Counted from the first letter of the stretch, positions 56,501 through 56,744 are shown. The stretch is DNA of 64,000 nucleotides from Agrypnia vestita (GCA_016648135.1 JADDOH010002624.1:1-64000); one strand, 5' to 3'. Numbers and translations are program-made. Notes: generated by a model not told the origin, from the letters alone.

Positions 56501-56698
56501 TTGTGAATGTTCACTTCGTATCTGGGATACGGCGAGCGAGTCCCAGGGAATTAATTATAGAAATGTGTTTTGATTACAGGCGAAATTCAGCAAAGAGGTG
56601 TTGTTCTTCCCTTCACTCCAGACATCTACAGACCTATGCTGTCTCGACTAAGAAGCGAAGGAATAAAAGAGACGGCGTCATCGATCTGGACCGATTAG
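2325..56698 (+). CDS. AASS: AASS (LKR/SDH) gene, 3' part: eight exons, saccharopine dehydrogenase domain
   Basis: Joined CDS: 2325-2565, 6517-6653, 23131-23243, 26111-26282, 43944-44038, 52161-52356, 52974-53159, 56580-56698. These 1259 nt begin with the last two bases of a split codon and give 418 residues plus TAG, with every junction in phase and every intron GT-AG. In animals AASS is a mitochondrial bifunctional enzyme: the N-terminal half makes saccharopine from lysine and 2-oxoglutarate, and the C-terminal half oxidises it to glutamate and aminoadipate semialdehyde using NAD+. Only the C-terminal dehydrogenase half is here, including [40 protein letters not shown] and [10 protein letters not shown]. 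The 5' exons lie outside the window. Introns are 3951, 16477, 2867, 17661, 8122, 617 and 3420 bp, and all the long ones hold transposons. Confidence 0.94.
2566..3349. other. AASS intron start, nothing assigned
   Basis: AT-rich intron sequence after the donor at 2566. A short piece near 3010-3028 (ACACGTCATTGTGTGCGT) resembles 6841-6860, hinting at a shared dispersed repeat. No coding signal was seen. Confidence 0.4.
3350..3670 (-). mobile_element. LINE reverse transcriptase remnant (FKYLG block)
   Basis: On the minus strand, 3500-3440 reads [19 protein letters not shown]. The D-T-F-K-Y-L-G motif is the hallmark thumb-side block of many insect non-LTR reverse transcriptases. Flanking peptide on both sides is broken by stops. 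This is a short dead fragment and its clade is uncertain. Confidence 0.5.
3671..4379. other. AASS intron, nothing assigned
   Basis: AT-rich intron. A 116-codon minus-strand frame (3955-3605) is hydrophobic, low-complexity translation of AT-rich DNA with no recognisable domain, so I do not call it a gene. Confidence 0.4.
4380..4925 (-). repeat. Repeat family X, copy 1
   Basis: One of four copies of an interspersed repeat (others at 8549-8967, 28055-29502 and 45958-46475). Family X is bounded on one side by ACTCCCTTT-like sequence followed by AACTCGTGGCGTCTGCTTG, and on the other by GGGAGTATAATAAAAACTTG followed by TTTTTATGGGTTA. An internal conserved block reads TTTCAGCTCGATTGGATCACG. This copy is inverted relative to the one at 8549. 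Only family X ends and the central block are conserved; no coding capacity is visible. Confidence 0.7.
4926..6024. other. AASS intron; short tandem palindrome, otherwise unassigned
   Basis: Intron sequence. At about 5467-5511 a 22-bp AT-only unit (TTAAATATTAATAATATTAAAT) occurs twice in tandem. The ORF starting at 5806 is open for 99 codons, but only its last third (from about 6030) resembles anything known, a LINE end. No host exon was recognised. Confidence 0.4.
6025..6232 (+). mobile_element. RTE-like LINE 3' end with GAA-rich tail
   Basis: The + strand encodes [19 protein letters not shown] and then, after a frameshift, [20 protein letters not shown] before a stop. This is the usual C-terminal end of insect RTE-like endonuclease/reverse-transcriptase ORFs. 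It closes with an A/G-rich AAAGAAGAAG tail at about 6208-6220, as expected of a target-primed insertion. The copy is 5'-truncated and dead. Confidence 0.65.
6517..6653 (+). CDS. AASS: AASS exon 2 of 8 seen
   Basis: The acceptor is TATTTTTTTAG before 6517 and the donor is GAG|GTAAAG after 6653. The first base completes the split GA-A codon, and the exon reads [20 protein letters not shown], then [19 protein letters not shown] and FVSYCGG. The [12 protein letters not shown] segment and the start of the SYCGGLPAPE segment are among the most conserved parts of the saccharopine dehydrogenase family. It ends on one base of a split glycine codon. Confidence 0.95.
6850..7005. repeat. Dispersed repeat P, copy 1
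   Basis: The block AGTTATATGATCGCTTCACG and the downstream TGTGTGCTGGATGCAGTGTGTT recur, diverged, at 49118-49225 (AGTTATATGACCGCTTAACG and GCACACTGGGCGATGTGTGTT). No coding signal, so probably a non-autonomous element of unknown class. Confidence 0.45.
7205..7805 (-). mobile_element. RTE-like LINE remnant (RT thumb and C-terminus)
   Basis: Read on the minus strand from about 7805 it gives [20 protein letters not shown], then a Y.YLG-type block, then a segment like R..ATF.RMKK, the typical order downstream of the RT catalytic box in RTE-like ORFs. Near 7320 it reads [18 protein letters not shown], the same motif seen at 6030. Several stops and frameshifts make it a fossil. Confidence 0.6.
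7921..7990. repeat. Dispersed repeat G (GTTACGGACGTTAC), copy 1
   Basis: This block has GTTACGGACGTTACAC followed by CAGACAACGAAATTATT and an ATTGGGAT end. Related copies are at 15781-15842, 19157-19240 and 61410-61480. It may be the tail of a larger element; the family is unknown to me. Confidence 0.55.
8549..8967 (+). repeat. Repeat family X, copy 2 (reference copy)
   Basis: This is the least disturbed copy of family X. ACTCCCTTT at 8554-8562 faces AAAGGGAGT at 8924-8932, giving 9-bp inverted ends about 379 bp apart. The flank to 8967 (TTTTTTATGGGTTACTTTTTT) is also shared with other copies, so the real element may extend past these ends. An inner ACTCCCTTTCGTAGCGTC lies near 8852. Confidence 0.7.
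9062..9601 (+). mobile_element. Non-autonomous Helitron (3' end well defined)
   Basis: The 3' end has the Helitron signature: an 18-nt hairpin ATCCGG-GCAACG-CCGGAT (about 9572-9589) with a perfect 6-bp stem, a short spacer, then CTAG at 9598-9601 followed by T. The body holds four degenerate units starting with a CCGTTTGAC-type phrase near 9119, 9250, 9379 and 9449. The 5' end is placed at an AT-rich TATATACCTATAAAAC segment but is uncertain because a clean TC start is missing. No Rep/helicase ORF is present. Confidence 0.6.
9602..10057. other. AASS intron, nothing assigned
   Basis: AT-rich intron DNA between a Helitron end and a CT microsatellite. No coding or repeat structure stood out. 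Confidence 0.4.
10058..10150. repeat. CT-rich microsatellite
   Basis: A run of CTCTCT interspersed with ATCT and TCCT units over about 90 bp, ending just before CCGAGATAGATG. Confidence 0.85.
10151..10984. other. AASS intron, mixed-composition block
   Basis: The stretch 10150-10420 is less AT-rich than its surroundings and contains no conserved protein in any frame. It may be part of an unrecognised repeat. The remainder is plain AT-rich intron. Confidence 0.35.
10985..12235 (-). mobile_element. Fossil mariner, interrupted by an unrelated insert
   Basis: The minus strand holds pieces of a mariner-type transposase distinct from the one at 39915. The N-terminal part (about 12185-12015) reads [20 protein letters not shown] and [20 protein letters not shown], a typical HTH region. 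The middle (about 11470-11360) reads [40 protein letters not shown]. The last part has [14 protein letters not shown] and CDFWLF.KLK, matching the second and third catalytic-aspartate blocks, and broken C-terminal peptide to about 11000. About 500 bp (roughly 11475-12010) between the N-terminal and middle parts do not look like mariner. There are stops and deletions throughout. Confidence 0.65.
11475..12010. other. Insert within the fossil mariner, unclassified
   Basis: This block is richer in GC than its surroundings. It begins with CATCATCAACC followed by CTGCCGGATATAGGCCTC, a phrase common at inverted insect LINE 3' ends. The rest (11620-12000) has repeated TTGTTCTTGTTCAT units and a basic minus-strand frame ([16 protein letters not shown]). 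I do not recognise the protein and make no gene call. Confidence 0.35.
12236..13586. other. AASS intron, unclassified
   Basis: Intron DNA without a recognised exon. Near 13280-13380 two similar phrases (TCGGATGTCACCAGATTG and TCGGGAGTTACCAGAATA) about 70 bp apart suggest a retroelement-like repeat, but no paired LTR or coding region was found. Confidence 0.35.
13587..13930. repeat. Two short tandem duplications (40-bp and 91-bp periods)
   Basis: A 40-bp unit beginning GTAGAGTGCAAGAAGCAATG at 13589 repeats at 13629. A 91-bp unit beginning GGAGATTGCGAAGATAGTGG at 13753 repeats almost exactly at 13844. The 143- and 106-codon minus-strand frames here are by-products of these duplications. The block is GC-richer than most of the intron. 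Confidence 0.85.
13931..15230. other. AASS intron, nothing assigned
   Basis: Intron DNA continuing the unclassified block of 13400-14550, then AT-rich sequence. No conserved protein or repeat structure was recognised. Confidence 0.35.
15266..15421. repeat. Foldback (inverted-repeat) element
   Basis: The arms pair over about 60 bp: ACAGTAGCCGGCAAAC near 15270, continuing through TGGGGGGACG, matches the reverse complement of the right arm, which contains CCCCCACTTAGCC and GTTTGCCGGCAACTGT (to about 15415). The loop is about 40 nt. It behaves like a small MITE; ends and target duplication are unresolved. Confidence 0.6.
15422..15780. other. AASS intron, nothing assigned
   Basis: AT-rich intron between a foldback element and a copy of repeat G; no feature seen. 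Confidence 0.4.
15781..15842. repeat. Dispersed repeat G, copy 2
   Basis: GTTACGGACGTTACAGAC, then AGACAATGAAATTATTATAA and ATCGGGAT, matching the copy at 7921 in order and spacing. Confidence 0.55.
15850..15960 (-). mobile_element. LINE 3'-end fragment
   Basis: The block ACTTTGTAGTCATGTAGACT TCATCAGTGAAGAGAG (split here for length) matches 23498-23532 closely. Both are preceded on the + strand by a TTTATTTAATT-type run, as expected for the A-rich tail of an inverted LINE. It is heavily 5'-truncated. Confidence 0.5.
16481..17141 (+). mobile_element. 5'-truncated LINE insertion with 13-bp target duplication
   Basis: A non-LTR retrotransposon tail (16494-17128) is flanked by perfect 13-bp direct repeats TTGTACATTAATG at 16481-16493 and 17129-17141. 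It encodes the C-terminal end of a reverse transcriptase: [20 protein letters not shown], then [15 protein letters not shown] and [14 protein letters not shown]. The frame meets one in-frame TAA at 16980 and continues, after it, to a natural stop at about 17106. The 3' tail is GTTAGTTAGTTAG. The intact duplication and only one nonsense change suggest a fairly recent insertion in the AASS intron. Confidence 0.85.
17142..17637. repeat. AT microsatellite followed by plain intron
   Basis: At about 17205-17300 there is an impure (TA)n and (TATC)n run. A phrase at 17405 (GCCAATTTACGTCAC) echoes a motif seen at 24563 and 60840. No coding sequence was seen. Confidence 0.6.
17638..18155. mobile_element. 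518-bp foldback MITE with long inverted arms
   Basis: The element begins CAGGGTTATTTG and ends with its reverse complement CAAATAACCCTG. The arms pair over most of their length; for example ATCGCAGGACTATACTCCTG (about 17668) faces CAGGAGTATAGTCCTGCGAG (about 18111). Both ends abut TATA, so the target duplication is TA or TATA, as expected for a Tc1/mariner-type or related DNA transposon derivative. It has no coding capacity. Confidence 0.8.
18558..18606. promoter_or_regulatory. Heat-shock-element array 1
   Basis: Alternating GAA and TTC triplets occur every 5 bp at 18558, 18563, 18568, 18573, 18578 and 18583: six perfect units of the HSF-binding nGAAn pattern. After a one-base phase slip follow TTC 18589, GAA 18594, an imperfect TTA 18599 and GAA 18604. 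HSF trimers normally need three units. That HSF binds here is inference. Confidence 0.65.
18665..18723. promoter_or_regulatory. Heat-shock-element array 2
   Basis: Units at 18665 (GAA), 18670 (TTA, imperfect), 18675 GAA, 18680 TTC, 18685 GAA, 18690 TTC, 18695 GAA and 18700 (TTT, imperfect) keep strict 5-bp spacing. A second phase has TTC 18706, GAA 18711, TTC 18716 and GAG 18721. This is a diverged duplicate of array 1, offset by 117 bp. Confidence 0.65.
18943..18960. repeat. (TA)n run
   Basis: Short pure TA dinucleotide run at the presumed 5' end of the Helitron-like element. Confidence 0.8.
19157..19240. repeat. Dispersed repeat G, copy 3
   Basis: ATTACGGACGTTAAACAAAG is followed by several GACG/GACA units (GACGGACGGACAGACGGAC) and AGACAATAAAATTATTATG. 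The internal GACG expansion is unique to this copy. Confidence 0.55.
19375..19720 (-). mobile_element. CR1/Jockey-like LINE C-terminal remnant
   Basis: The minus strand reads [20 protein letters not shown] then [12 protein letters not shown] and a stop. The [12 protein letters not shown] motif is the usual C-terminal signature of CR1/Jockey-type ORF2 proteins. Sequence to the left of the stop (lower coordinates) is the expected AT-rich 3' UTR. Confidence 0.6.
20125..20706 (+). mobile_element. RTE-like LINE 3' part with GAA tail
   Basis: The + strand encodes [20 protein letters not shown], then after a frameshift [20 protein letters not shown], then [14 protein letters not shown] and a block ending [20 protein letters not shown]. 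It finishes in a (GAA)n tail at 20690-20705. The order matches the thumb and C-terminal parts of RTE-like ORFs. At least three frame breaks make it inactive. No target duplication was found. Confidence 0.75.
20707..22164. other. AASS intron, nothing assigned
   Basis: AT-rich intron. Short open frames here have no recognisable domain. A somewhat GC-richer patch at 20865-20930 gave no convincing exon because neither flank shows a matching splice site with conserved peptide. Confidence 0.4.
22165..22345 (+). mobile_element. tRNA-derived SINE, copy A
   Basis: A B-box-like GGTTTGAATCC lies at 22213-22223, followed by a body with GTGTTTTCGTGACGCGTT at 22263-22280 and an A-rich tail (AAAAATAAAATAAAA). 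The body phrase matches the SINE at 32473 (GTGTTTTTATGACGTGTT), so both belong to one family. The A box is degenerate. Confidence 0.6.
22346..23130. other. AASS intron, nothing assigned
   Basis: AT-rich intron up to the acceptor at 23130. The frame at 22643-22849 contains a simple (GAATTT)-like repeat and no domain. Confidence 0.4.
23131..23243 (+). CDS. AASS: AASS exon 3 of 8 seen
   Basis: The acceptor is TTCTCTCCAG before 23131 and the donor is CAG|GTGCGG after 23243. It completes the split glycine and encodes [20 protein letters not shown] then [29 protein letters not shown] is a signature of saccharopine dehydrogenases of the AASS/Lys9 type. It ends at a codon boundary (phase 0). The donor is the weakest match of the eight exons to the GTRAGT consensus. 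Confidence 0.95.
23415..24130 (-). mobile_element. LINE remnant with 3' tail
   Basis: The minus strand from about 24127 reads [20 protein letters not shown] and then, further on, [20 protein letters not shown] before a stop near 23684. YNNLPIEIR is the C-terminal LP.EI motif of CR1/Jockey-type ORF2. The TTTTATTTTTATTTTTATTT run at about 23416-23435 is the inverted A-rich tail. The 3' segment at 23498-23532 is shared with 15907-15945. Confidence 0.6.
24131..25477. other. AASS intron, partly GC-richer block
   Basis: The segment 24170-24610 is GC-richer and unclassified. It ends with the phrase AGTTCCAAAGTCGCC and CACGCCAATTTACGTTGG, which recurs at 60822-60855. The rest is AT-rich intron. Confidence 0.4.
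25478..25725. mobile_element. MITE family A, copy 1 (248 bp, long inverted ends)
   Basis: Starts TGTGGGATATAAAGCAAAGG and ends with the reverse complement CCTTTGCTTTTATACTCCAC A. The two arms pair for about 100 bp, including CAGTCATCGAGGATAACTTA on the left and the matching CCCTCGGTGACTGC on the right. It has no coding capacity. Other copies are at 29831-30584 (split), 33241-33471, 34420-34593 and 37563-37767, all in AASS introns. Confidence 0.85.
26111..26282 (+). CDS. AASS: AASS exon 4 of 8 seen
   Basis: The acceptor is TTATTACGCAG before 26111 and the donor is AAGG|GTAAGA after 26282. It encodes [40 protein letters not shown] and [26 protein letters not shown] and the RGTLR(Y/F)KG segment are conserved in the saccharopine dehydrogenase C-terminal substrate domain. 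It ends on one base of a split glycine codon. Confidence 0.95.
26797..27320 (-). mobile_element. hAT transposon remnant (transposase C-terminus and 3' end)
   Basis: On the minus strand, 27317-27135 reads [20 protein letters not shown], then [18 protein letters not shown], the hAT dimerisation region. After one frameshift it continues as LFS.MNFIK.. and MTDESSW, the usual hAT/ZBED ending. The + strand edge CAGGTGTGGCGAAC at 26797 looks like a hAT terminal sequence. The 5' half of the element is missing. Confidence 0.65.
27321..28054. other. AASS intron, nothing assigned
   Basis: AT-rich intron between the hAT remnant and repeat X copy 3; no feature seen. Confidence 0.4.
28055..29502 (+). repeat. 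Repeat family X, copy 3, split by a mariner
   Basis: The left part (28055-28263) starts TTTACTCCCTTT and carries the AACTCGTAGCGTCTGCTTG block. The right part (29403-29502) carries CGAGCCCGACG and ends TTTTTATGGGTTAGTTTTTT. A 1135-bp mariner sits between them; removing it leaves a family X copy of about 310 bp. Confidence 0.75.
28266..29400 (-). mobile_element. Internally deleted mariner (non-autonomous sibling of 39915-41200)
   Basis: Ends match the intact copy: TTAGGTCCTTACATATG at 28266 and its reverse complement ending at 29400, each flanked by TA. It is 1135 bp against 1286 bp. The minus-strand transposase is broken. A single-T loss near 29082 causes a frameshift after the HTH region. 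An internal deletion around 28851-28885 removes the segment with the first catalytic aspartate (TCDEKW). The C-terminal half (28823-28344) is still open. Apart from these changes it is nearly identical to the intact copy. Confidence 0.93.
29831..30584. mobile_element. MITE family A, copy 2, split by a foldback-family element
   Basis: The left half (29831-29940) begins TGTGGGACATAAAAG and carries CAGTCATCGAGGATAACTTA. The right half (about 30472-30584) carries ACATAAAATCTAGAATTCAA and ends TTTGCTTTTATACCTCACA. About 530 bp between them belong mostly to the foldback family F. Confidence 0.75.
29975..30345. mobile_element. Foldback family F, copy 1 (nested in MITE A)
   Basis: Contains the F core ATTATAGATATCTCACAGAG then ACGAAACTGTATTTCTTATG near 30015, then GGCTTAAGTGATCACTTTAC near 30117, then TTTCACATATGAGTTGTAAC near 30230 and an ACAGACGTCGCTAAT segment. 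The same modules in the same order occur at 45185-45600. Confidence 0.6.
30585..31254. other. AASS intron, nothing assigned
   Basis: AT-rich intron with short open frames lacking any domain. Confidence 0.4.
31255..31745 (-). mobile_element. 5'-truncated LINE insertion with 11-bp target duplication
   Basis: Perfect direct repeats TTTCGCATTCT at 31255-31265 and 31735-31745 flank a minus-strand LINE 3' end. The open frame (31720-31295) encodes [20 protein letters not shown], then [14 protein letters not shown] and [20 protein letters not shown], the C-terminal end of an RTE-like reverse transcriptase. A (GAT)n tail (31266-31286 on the + strand as ATC repeats) follows the stop. The 141-codon frame is unbroken, so the insertion is likely young. 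Confidence 0.85.
31746..32472. other. AASS intron, nothing assigned
   Basis: Very AT-rich intron, no structure seen. Confidence 0.4.
32473..32638 (+). mobile_element. tRNA-derived SINE, copy B
   Basis: The tRNA-like head is followed by a clear B box GGTTCGATTCC at 32528-32538. The body has GTGTTTTTATGACGTGTT at 32568-32585, shared with the SINE at 22165, and ends in an A-run near 32626-32637. The A box is weak. The + orientation matches the AASS transcript. Confidence 0.7.
32639..33240. other. AASS intron, nothing assigned
   Basis: AT-rich intron, no feature seen. Confidence 0.4.
33241..33471. mobile_element. MITE family A, copy 3
   Basis: Left end GTGAGGTGTAATATCAAAGG and right end CTTGTTTTTATACCTGCAT, with CAGTCATCAAGGATAACTA and the partner TCTTCGGTGACTTCA internally. 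It is more diverged than copy 1. Confidence 0.75.
33740..33850. repeat. Dispersed repeat Q, copy 1
   Basis: ACAGAGATGAACTAGACCCA and GGGGGTTGGATCACAGCGGA recur in diverged form at 61145-61255 (ACAGATGAACTTAACCCC and GGGGACTGGGTCACATTGGA). Class unknown. Confidence 0.45.
34420..34593. mobile_element. MITE family A, copy 4 (174 bp, 7-bp direct flanks)
   Basis: Begins TGTGGGGTGTAAAAGCAAAG and ends TTTTATACCCACA. Both sides are followed directly by TATAATA (34413-34419 and 34594-34600), a candidate 7-bp target duplication. Its interior is shorter than in copy 1. Confidence 0.75.
34601..35667. other. AASS intron, nothing assigned
   Basis: AT-rich intron. A piece at 35622-35660 (AAGTCTCAAAGAGACGAAAC) is a degenerate fragment of foldback family F. 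Confidence 0.45.
35668..36232 (-). mobile_element. Jockey/CR1-like LINE 3' end
   Basis: The minus strand (36212-35931) encodes [20 protein letters not shown], then [14 protein letters not shown] and [16 protein letters not shown], typical of the C-terminus of CR1/Jockey-like ORF2. It continues into a 3' UTR and ends in an inverted (ATAA)n tail at about 35668-35690. The final coding and UTR segment is shared with 51205-51300 in the opposite orientation. Confidence 0.7.
36225..36345. repeat. Foldback family F fragment
   Basis: GAGCTGGCTAAAGTAATCAC TCTACACAATTC (split for length) corresponds to the GGCTTAAGTGATCACTTTAC module of the copies at 29975 and 45185. Confidence 0.45.
36346..37562. other. 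AASS intron, nothing firm
   Basis: AT-rich intron. Around 36490-36660 the sequence (TTTATTTATTAATTTGTTTC and after) resembles an inverted LINE tail but no coding end was identified. Confidence 0.35.
37563..37767. mobile_element. MITE family A, copy 5 (205 bp)
   Basis: Starts TGCGGGGTATAAAAGCAAAG and GCAGCAATATCC, and ends TTTATACCCCA. A central hairpin pairs a left arm (ACCATAACCGAGG and after) with CATGTTTCCTATAAATTTTG sequences. The right arm has lost much of the conserved TIR interior. Confidence 0.7.
37768..39499. other. AASS intron, nothing firm
   Basis: AT-rich intron. Near 39305-39360, GATTATCCAGGATCTGG and GATTATCCGGG resemble pogo/Tigger-type terminal sequence, but no partner end or transposase was found. 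Confidence 0.35.
39915..41200 (+). mobile_element. Intact mariner transposon (1286 bp, perfect 29-bp TIRs)
   Basis: The element begins TTAGGTCCTTACATATGAAA at 39915 and ends with the reverse complement at 41200. The first and last 29 bp (39915-39943 and 41172-41200) are exact inverted repeats. TA dinucleotides flank both sides (39913-39914 and 41201-41202), the standard target duplication. It has a full-length open transposase and sits inside a Penelope-like element. A deleted sibling is at 28266-29400. Confidence 0.97.
40103..41122 (+). CDS. Mariner transposase, complete, DD34D
   Basis: I place the start at ATG 40103 ([20 protein letters not shown]), giving 339 residues, close to the usual 345; an in-frame ATG at 40037 would add 22 hydrophobic residues that lie in the 5' UTR of related elements. 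The N-terminal part has two helix-turn-helix units with [17 protein letters not shown] between them. WVPHES is the mariner linker motif. Catalytic aspartates sit at residues 151 (TCDEKW), 243 (LLHDNARPH) and 278 ([13 protein letters not shown]), with 34 residues between the last two. The enzyme cuts and pastes its own element at TA sites. There are no stops or frameshifts, so it may still be functional. AATAAA follows the stop near 41124. Confidence 0.96.
   Translation: MKNLKYRVIYEYEFHRGTSAAETARRINDVYGDGAAQENTVRFWFQRFRSGNFDLQNKPRGRPETKVDNEELKAIVEADPSQTTSKLAAGCGISDKTVLIHLKQIGKVKKLERWVPHESSEANQQTRVDRCVALLNRHNNEGILNRIITCDEKWILYDNRKRSSQWLNPAEPAKPCPKRKLTPKKLLVSVWWTSAGVVHYSFLKSGQTITADVYCQQLQTMMEKLAAKQPRLVNRSRPLLLHDNARPHTAQQTATKLEELQLECLRHPSYSPDLAPTDYDFFRNLDNFLQRKKFNSDGAVQTAFKDFIDSRPNVFFSKGIDELPMRWQKCIDSNGTYFD
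41278..41592 (+). CDS. Penelope-like GIY-YIG endonuclease fragment
   Basis: This 104-codon open frame begins [20 protein letters not shown]. The motif pair (V/I)Y and FYIGKT with a downstream R..KHL is the GIY-YIG nuclease fold found at the C-terminus of Penelope-like reverse transcriptases. The GIY half lies just upstream (GVYKL, before the ATG), so the ATG is internal to the ancestral ORF. The catalytic Glu and Asn expected later cannot be placed with certainty. It is the surviving 3' end of the element at 39500-41740 and is not likely to be expressed alone. Confidence 0.75.
   Translation: MTCNDCDYFYIGKTCRNFEIRVKKHLRCLNSINYSEFSNHLLAMDHSFDNNKGLQILHRNYTESQFGKLELEILEIRKSVKSKLNVINNQILFPNSYLLNLFSC
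41741..42359. other. AASS intron, unclassified
   Basis: A phrase ending TTGGTCAC recurs several times in 41990-42120 (for example TTTCATTTGGTCACAAG and CTCCTTTGGTCACTT), suggesting degenerate short repeats. No coding signal. Confidence 0.35.
42360..42690 (+). mobile_element. Degenerate retroelement or Helitron tail
   Basis: The sequence around 42605-42675 (AAATCGGATTCGTAGTTTCA GAGATTACC, split for length, then TACAAACTTTACCTCTTTAT ATATAAGTA) has the form seen at many insect element 3' ends. No ORF remains, and the class is uncertain. Confidence 0.35.
42691..43943. other. AASS intron, nothing assigned
   Basis: AT-rich intron up to the acceptor at 43943. A less AT-rich patch at 43640-43800 is unclassified. 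Confidence 0.4.
43944..44038 (+). CDS. AASS: AASS exon 5 of 8 seen
   Basis: The acceptor is GTTTCCCCAG before 43944 and the donor is TGG|GTAATT after 44038. It completes the split glycine and encodes [20 protein letters not shown] then [12 protein letters not shown]. In AASS orthologues the segment after RGTLRYKG is a short amphipathic helix followed by a GL.(D/N) turn and a terminal TW, as here. It ends at a codon boundary. Continuity with the flanking exons supports the call despite its shortness. Confidence 0.92.
44039..44876. other. AASS intron, nothing assigned
   Basis: AT-rich intron, no structure seen. Confidence 0.4.
44877..45000. repeat. Dispersed repeat S, copy 1
   Basis: CTATGTAAGCAGTAGATATT ATTTTTATTTGTTGTGTATT (split) and the trailing TGTAATTTACTGAACA recur almost unchanged at 47648-47745. 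Both copies lie directly beside members of foldback family F. Confidence 0.7.
45010..45165. repeat. Foldback family F, partial copy
   Basis: GGGAAAGTGGGTATGCAAG, CATACGGCTGGTTTAATTGA and CAATGTAACGTTCACC correspond in order to the modules of the adjacent copy at 45185, but more diverged. Confidence 0.55.
45185..45600. mobile_element. Foldback family F, longest copy
   Basis: The first half carries the F core ATTATAGATGTCTCACAAAG with ACGAAACTGTATTTTTATGG, then GGCTTAAGTGATCACTTTAC and CACCCATGATAGAATACCAT. The second half (45372-45595) is a large inverted repeat: TTTCACATATAAATTGTAAC and CCTTAGCGAGGCCGGCACCA on the left face GCCGGCCGCGCTAAGG and GTTACAACTCATATGTGAAA on the right, with arms of about 90-100 bp. 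It has no coding capacity. Confidence 0.75.
45601..45957. other. AASS intron with a 75-codon frame of unknown value
   Basis: The + strand frame 45696-45923 ([20 protein letters not shown]...) is charged and not obviously low-complexity, but I recognise no family and see no splice context. I do not call a gene. Confidence 0.3.
45958..46475 (-). repeat. Repeat family X, copy 4
   Basis: Inverted relative to the copy at 8549. The left edge reads CTAATCCATAAAAACCCAG and TTATACTCCCTTTCTCA. The right part carries GCCACGAGTCTGCCTGC, TTTCAGCTCGATTGGATCAC and ends AAGGGAGTATAG. A central ACGCGTCGGGCTTC matches the GCCCGACG block of the other copies. Confidence 0.7.
46476..47473. other. AASS intron, nothing assigned
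   Basis: AT-rich intron. Repeated phrases of the type TATGATAGACG and TGTCTGAGACATG around 46870-47060 hint at a degenerate tandem array. Confidence 0.35.
47474..47633. mobile_element. Foldback family F, short hairpin MITE (160 bp)
   Basis: The two arms pair along almost the whole element: TAAAGATATATATTATAGAT with GTCTCAAAGAGATGAAG on the left (from 47474) and the complementary CTTCATCTCTGTGAGAC and ATCTATAATACATATCTTTA on the right. It is a minimal member of family F with only the outer module. Confidence 0.8.
47648..47745. repeat. Dispersed repeat S, copy 2
   Basis: TTATGTAAGCAGTAGATATT and TTGTTGTGTATTACATAAAA match 44877 onward. It again abuts a family F element. Confidence 0.7.
47746..49117. 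other. AASS intron, nothing assigned
   Basis: AT-rich intron without a recognised repeat or exon. Confidence 0.4.
49118..49225. repeat. Dispersed repeat P, copy 2
   Basis: Diverged match to 6850-7005; see that entry for the shared blocks. Confidence 0.45.
49226..50526. other. AASS intron, nothing assigned
   Basis: Mostly AT-rich. A GC-richer patch at 49420-49540 (CTGTCGGCGTCGTCCTGC) has no conserved peptide in any frame. Confidence 0.4.
50530..50669. repeat. Two-level foldback element with perfect 20-bp inner stem
   Basis: The inner arms 50570-50589 (TTTCTGGCCGACGTTTCGGA) and 50603-50622 are exact reverse complements around a 13-nt loop. The outer arms 50530-50549 (TCTTCTGGTTTGTGTCTTCT) and 50650-50669 pair at 18 of 20 positions. 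The element is about 140 bp and non-coding. Confidence 0.8.
50674..51204. other. AASS intron, nothing assigned
   Basis: AT-rich intron; no feature seen. Confidence 0.4.
51205..51393 (+). mobile_element. Jockey/CR1-like LINE 3'-end fragment plus hairpin
   Basis: GGTACCCACCGCTTACCCAG and the following ACCGTTCTAAGAGCAAAAGC match the LINE end at 35931-36005 in opposite orientation; the + strand reads WYPPLTQDR as there. Downstream, CCGTGCCGCT and AGCGGCACGG (about 51317 and 51349) form a 10-bp GC-rich stem. ACAGTGAATGG (51202 region) and CCATTCACTGT (about 51373) form an outer inverted pair. Confidence 0.55.
51394..52013. mobile_element. hAT-type MITE (620 bp) with subterminal repeats
   Basis: The ends TAGCGATGGG (51394) and CCCTTCGCTA (52004-52013) are inverted repeats with one mismatch, of the TAGNGATGGG form common in hAT elements. 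The flanking 8-mers CAACCTAT and TAAACTAT agree at 6 of 8 positions, a plausible aged 8-bp target duplication. Both subterminal zones are full of ACTACA, ACTTCAAA and GTACACTT words. A 93-bp unit with a poly-C tract repeats in tandem at 51601 and 51694. There is no transposase. Confidence 0.7.
52161..52356 (+). CDS. AASS: AASS exon 6 of 8 seen, GC-rich
   Basis: The acceptor is AACAGAGGCAG before 52161 and the donor is TTGG|GTAAGA after 52356. It reads [60 protein letters not shown] and KRLAL. Family features are the CELLGL start, the ESLGLLDE segment and the (I/L)DTLS.(H/Y)L ending. The central Ala/Gly/Glu-rich stretch is GC-rich, unlike the rest of the gene, and corresponds to the least conserved part of the domain. 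The acceptor has an unusually weak polypyrimidine tract. It ends on one base of a split glycine codon. Confidence 0.93.
52357..52973. other. Short AASS intron (617 bp)
   Basis: AT-rich and free of recognisable repeats, unlike the other introns. It starts GTAAGA and ends TTTTTTATATGCAG. Confidence 0.9.
52974..53159 (+). CDS. AASS: AASS exon 7 of 8 seen
   Basis: The acceptor is TTATATGCAG before 52974 and the donor is GATG|GTAACC after 53159. It completes a split glycine and reads [40 protein letters not shown] and [21 protein letters not shown]. The D.(V/I).(L/M)R...GI..P.G and SAMAKTVG(L/F)PT motifs are the conserved end of the dehydrogenase where the C-terminus packs back on the nucleotide-binding domain. 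It ends on one base of a split glycine codon. Confidence 0.96.
53160..55944. other. AASS last intron, nothing firm
   Basis: AT-rich intron. The stretch 53930-54500 is less AT-rich, contains several short inverted pairs (for example CCAATCA and TGATTGG near 54296 and 54332) and is unclassified. A phrase at 55657-55695 (GTCTTGAAGATGACGCAGTG then GTATCGAAATCGG) resembles Penelope-type end sequence. Confidence 0.4.
55951..55990 (-). mobile_element. Penelope-type end fragment with hammerhead-like core
   Basis: The minus strand reads CTGATGA (55985-55979), a stem-like insert with GGA and TCC arms, then GAAAC (55962-55958) and ATGTTGAAT. The order CUGAUGA, stem II, GAAA is the hammerhead ribozyme core, and hammerhead motifs are known in Penelope-like elements. 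It is co-linear with the sequence after the Penelope ORF at 41683-41720. I could not find convincing stem I pairing, so ribozyme activity is doubtful. Confidence 0.4.
56058..56249 (+). mobile_element. tRNA-derived SINE, copy C (different family)
   Basis: An A-box-like TGTGGTTAGGACACTGG near 56073 is followed by a good B box GGTTCGATCC at 56113-56122, then a body with TGTGACACGTATTCCGTG and a 16-A tail at about 56234-56249. The body differs from the SINEs at 22165 and 32473. Lack of a cloverleaf 3' half and the A tail distinguish it from a real tRNA gene. Confidence 0.75.
56580..56698 (+). CDS. AASS: AASS last exon with stop codon
   Basis: The acceptor is GTTTTGATTACAG before 56580. It completes a split glycine and reads [20 protein letters not shown] then [19 protein letters not shown] and TAG at 56696-56698. 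G(V/L)..P....IY.P.L.RL..EGI is the conserved C-terminal helix of the saccharopine dehydrogenase domain, and the protein ends within a few residues of the usual family end. The 3' UTR is A-rich. Confidence 0.95.
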
Positions 56699-56744
56699 AT
56701 TACAGACAGCGTGAAGAAAAAGCGACGAAACAAATTATGTTTTA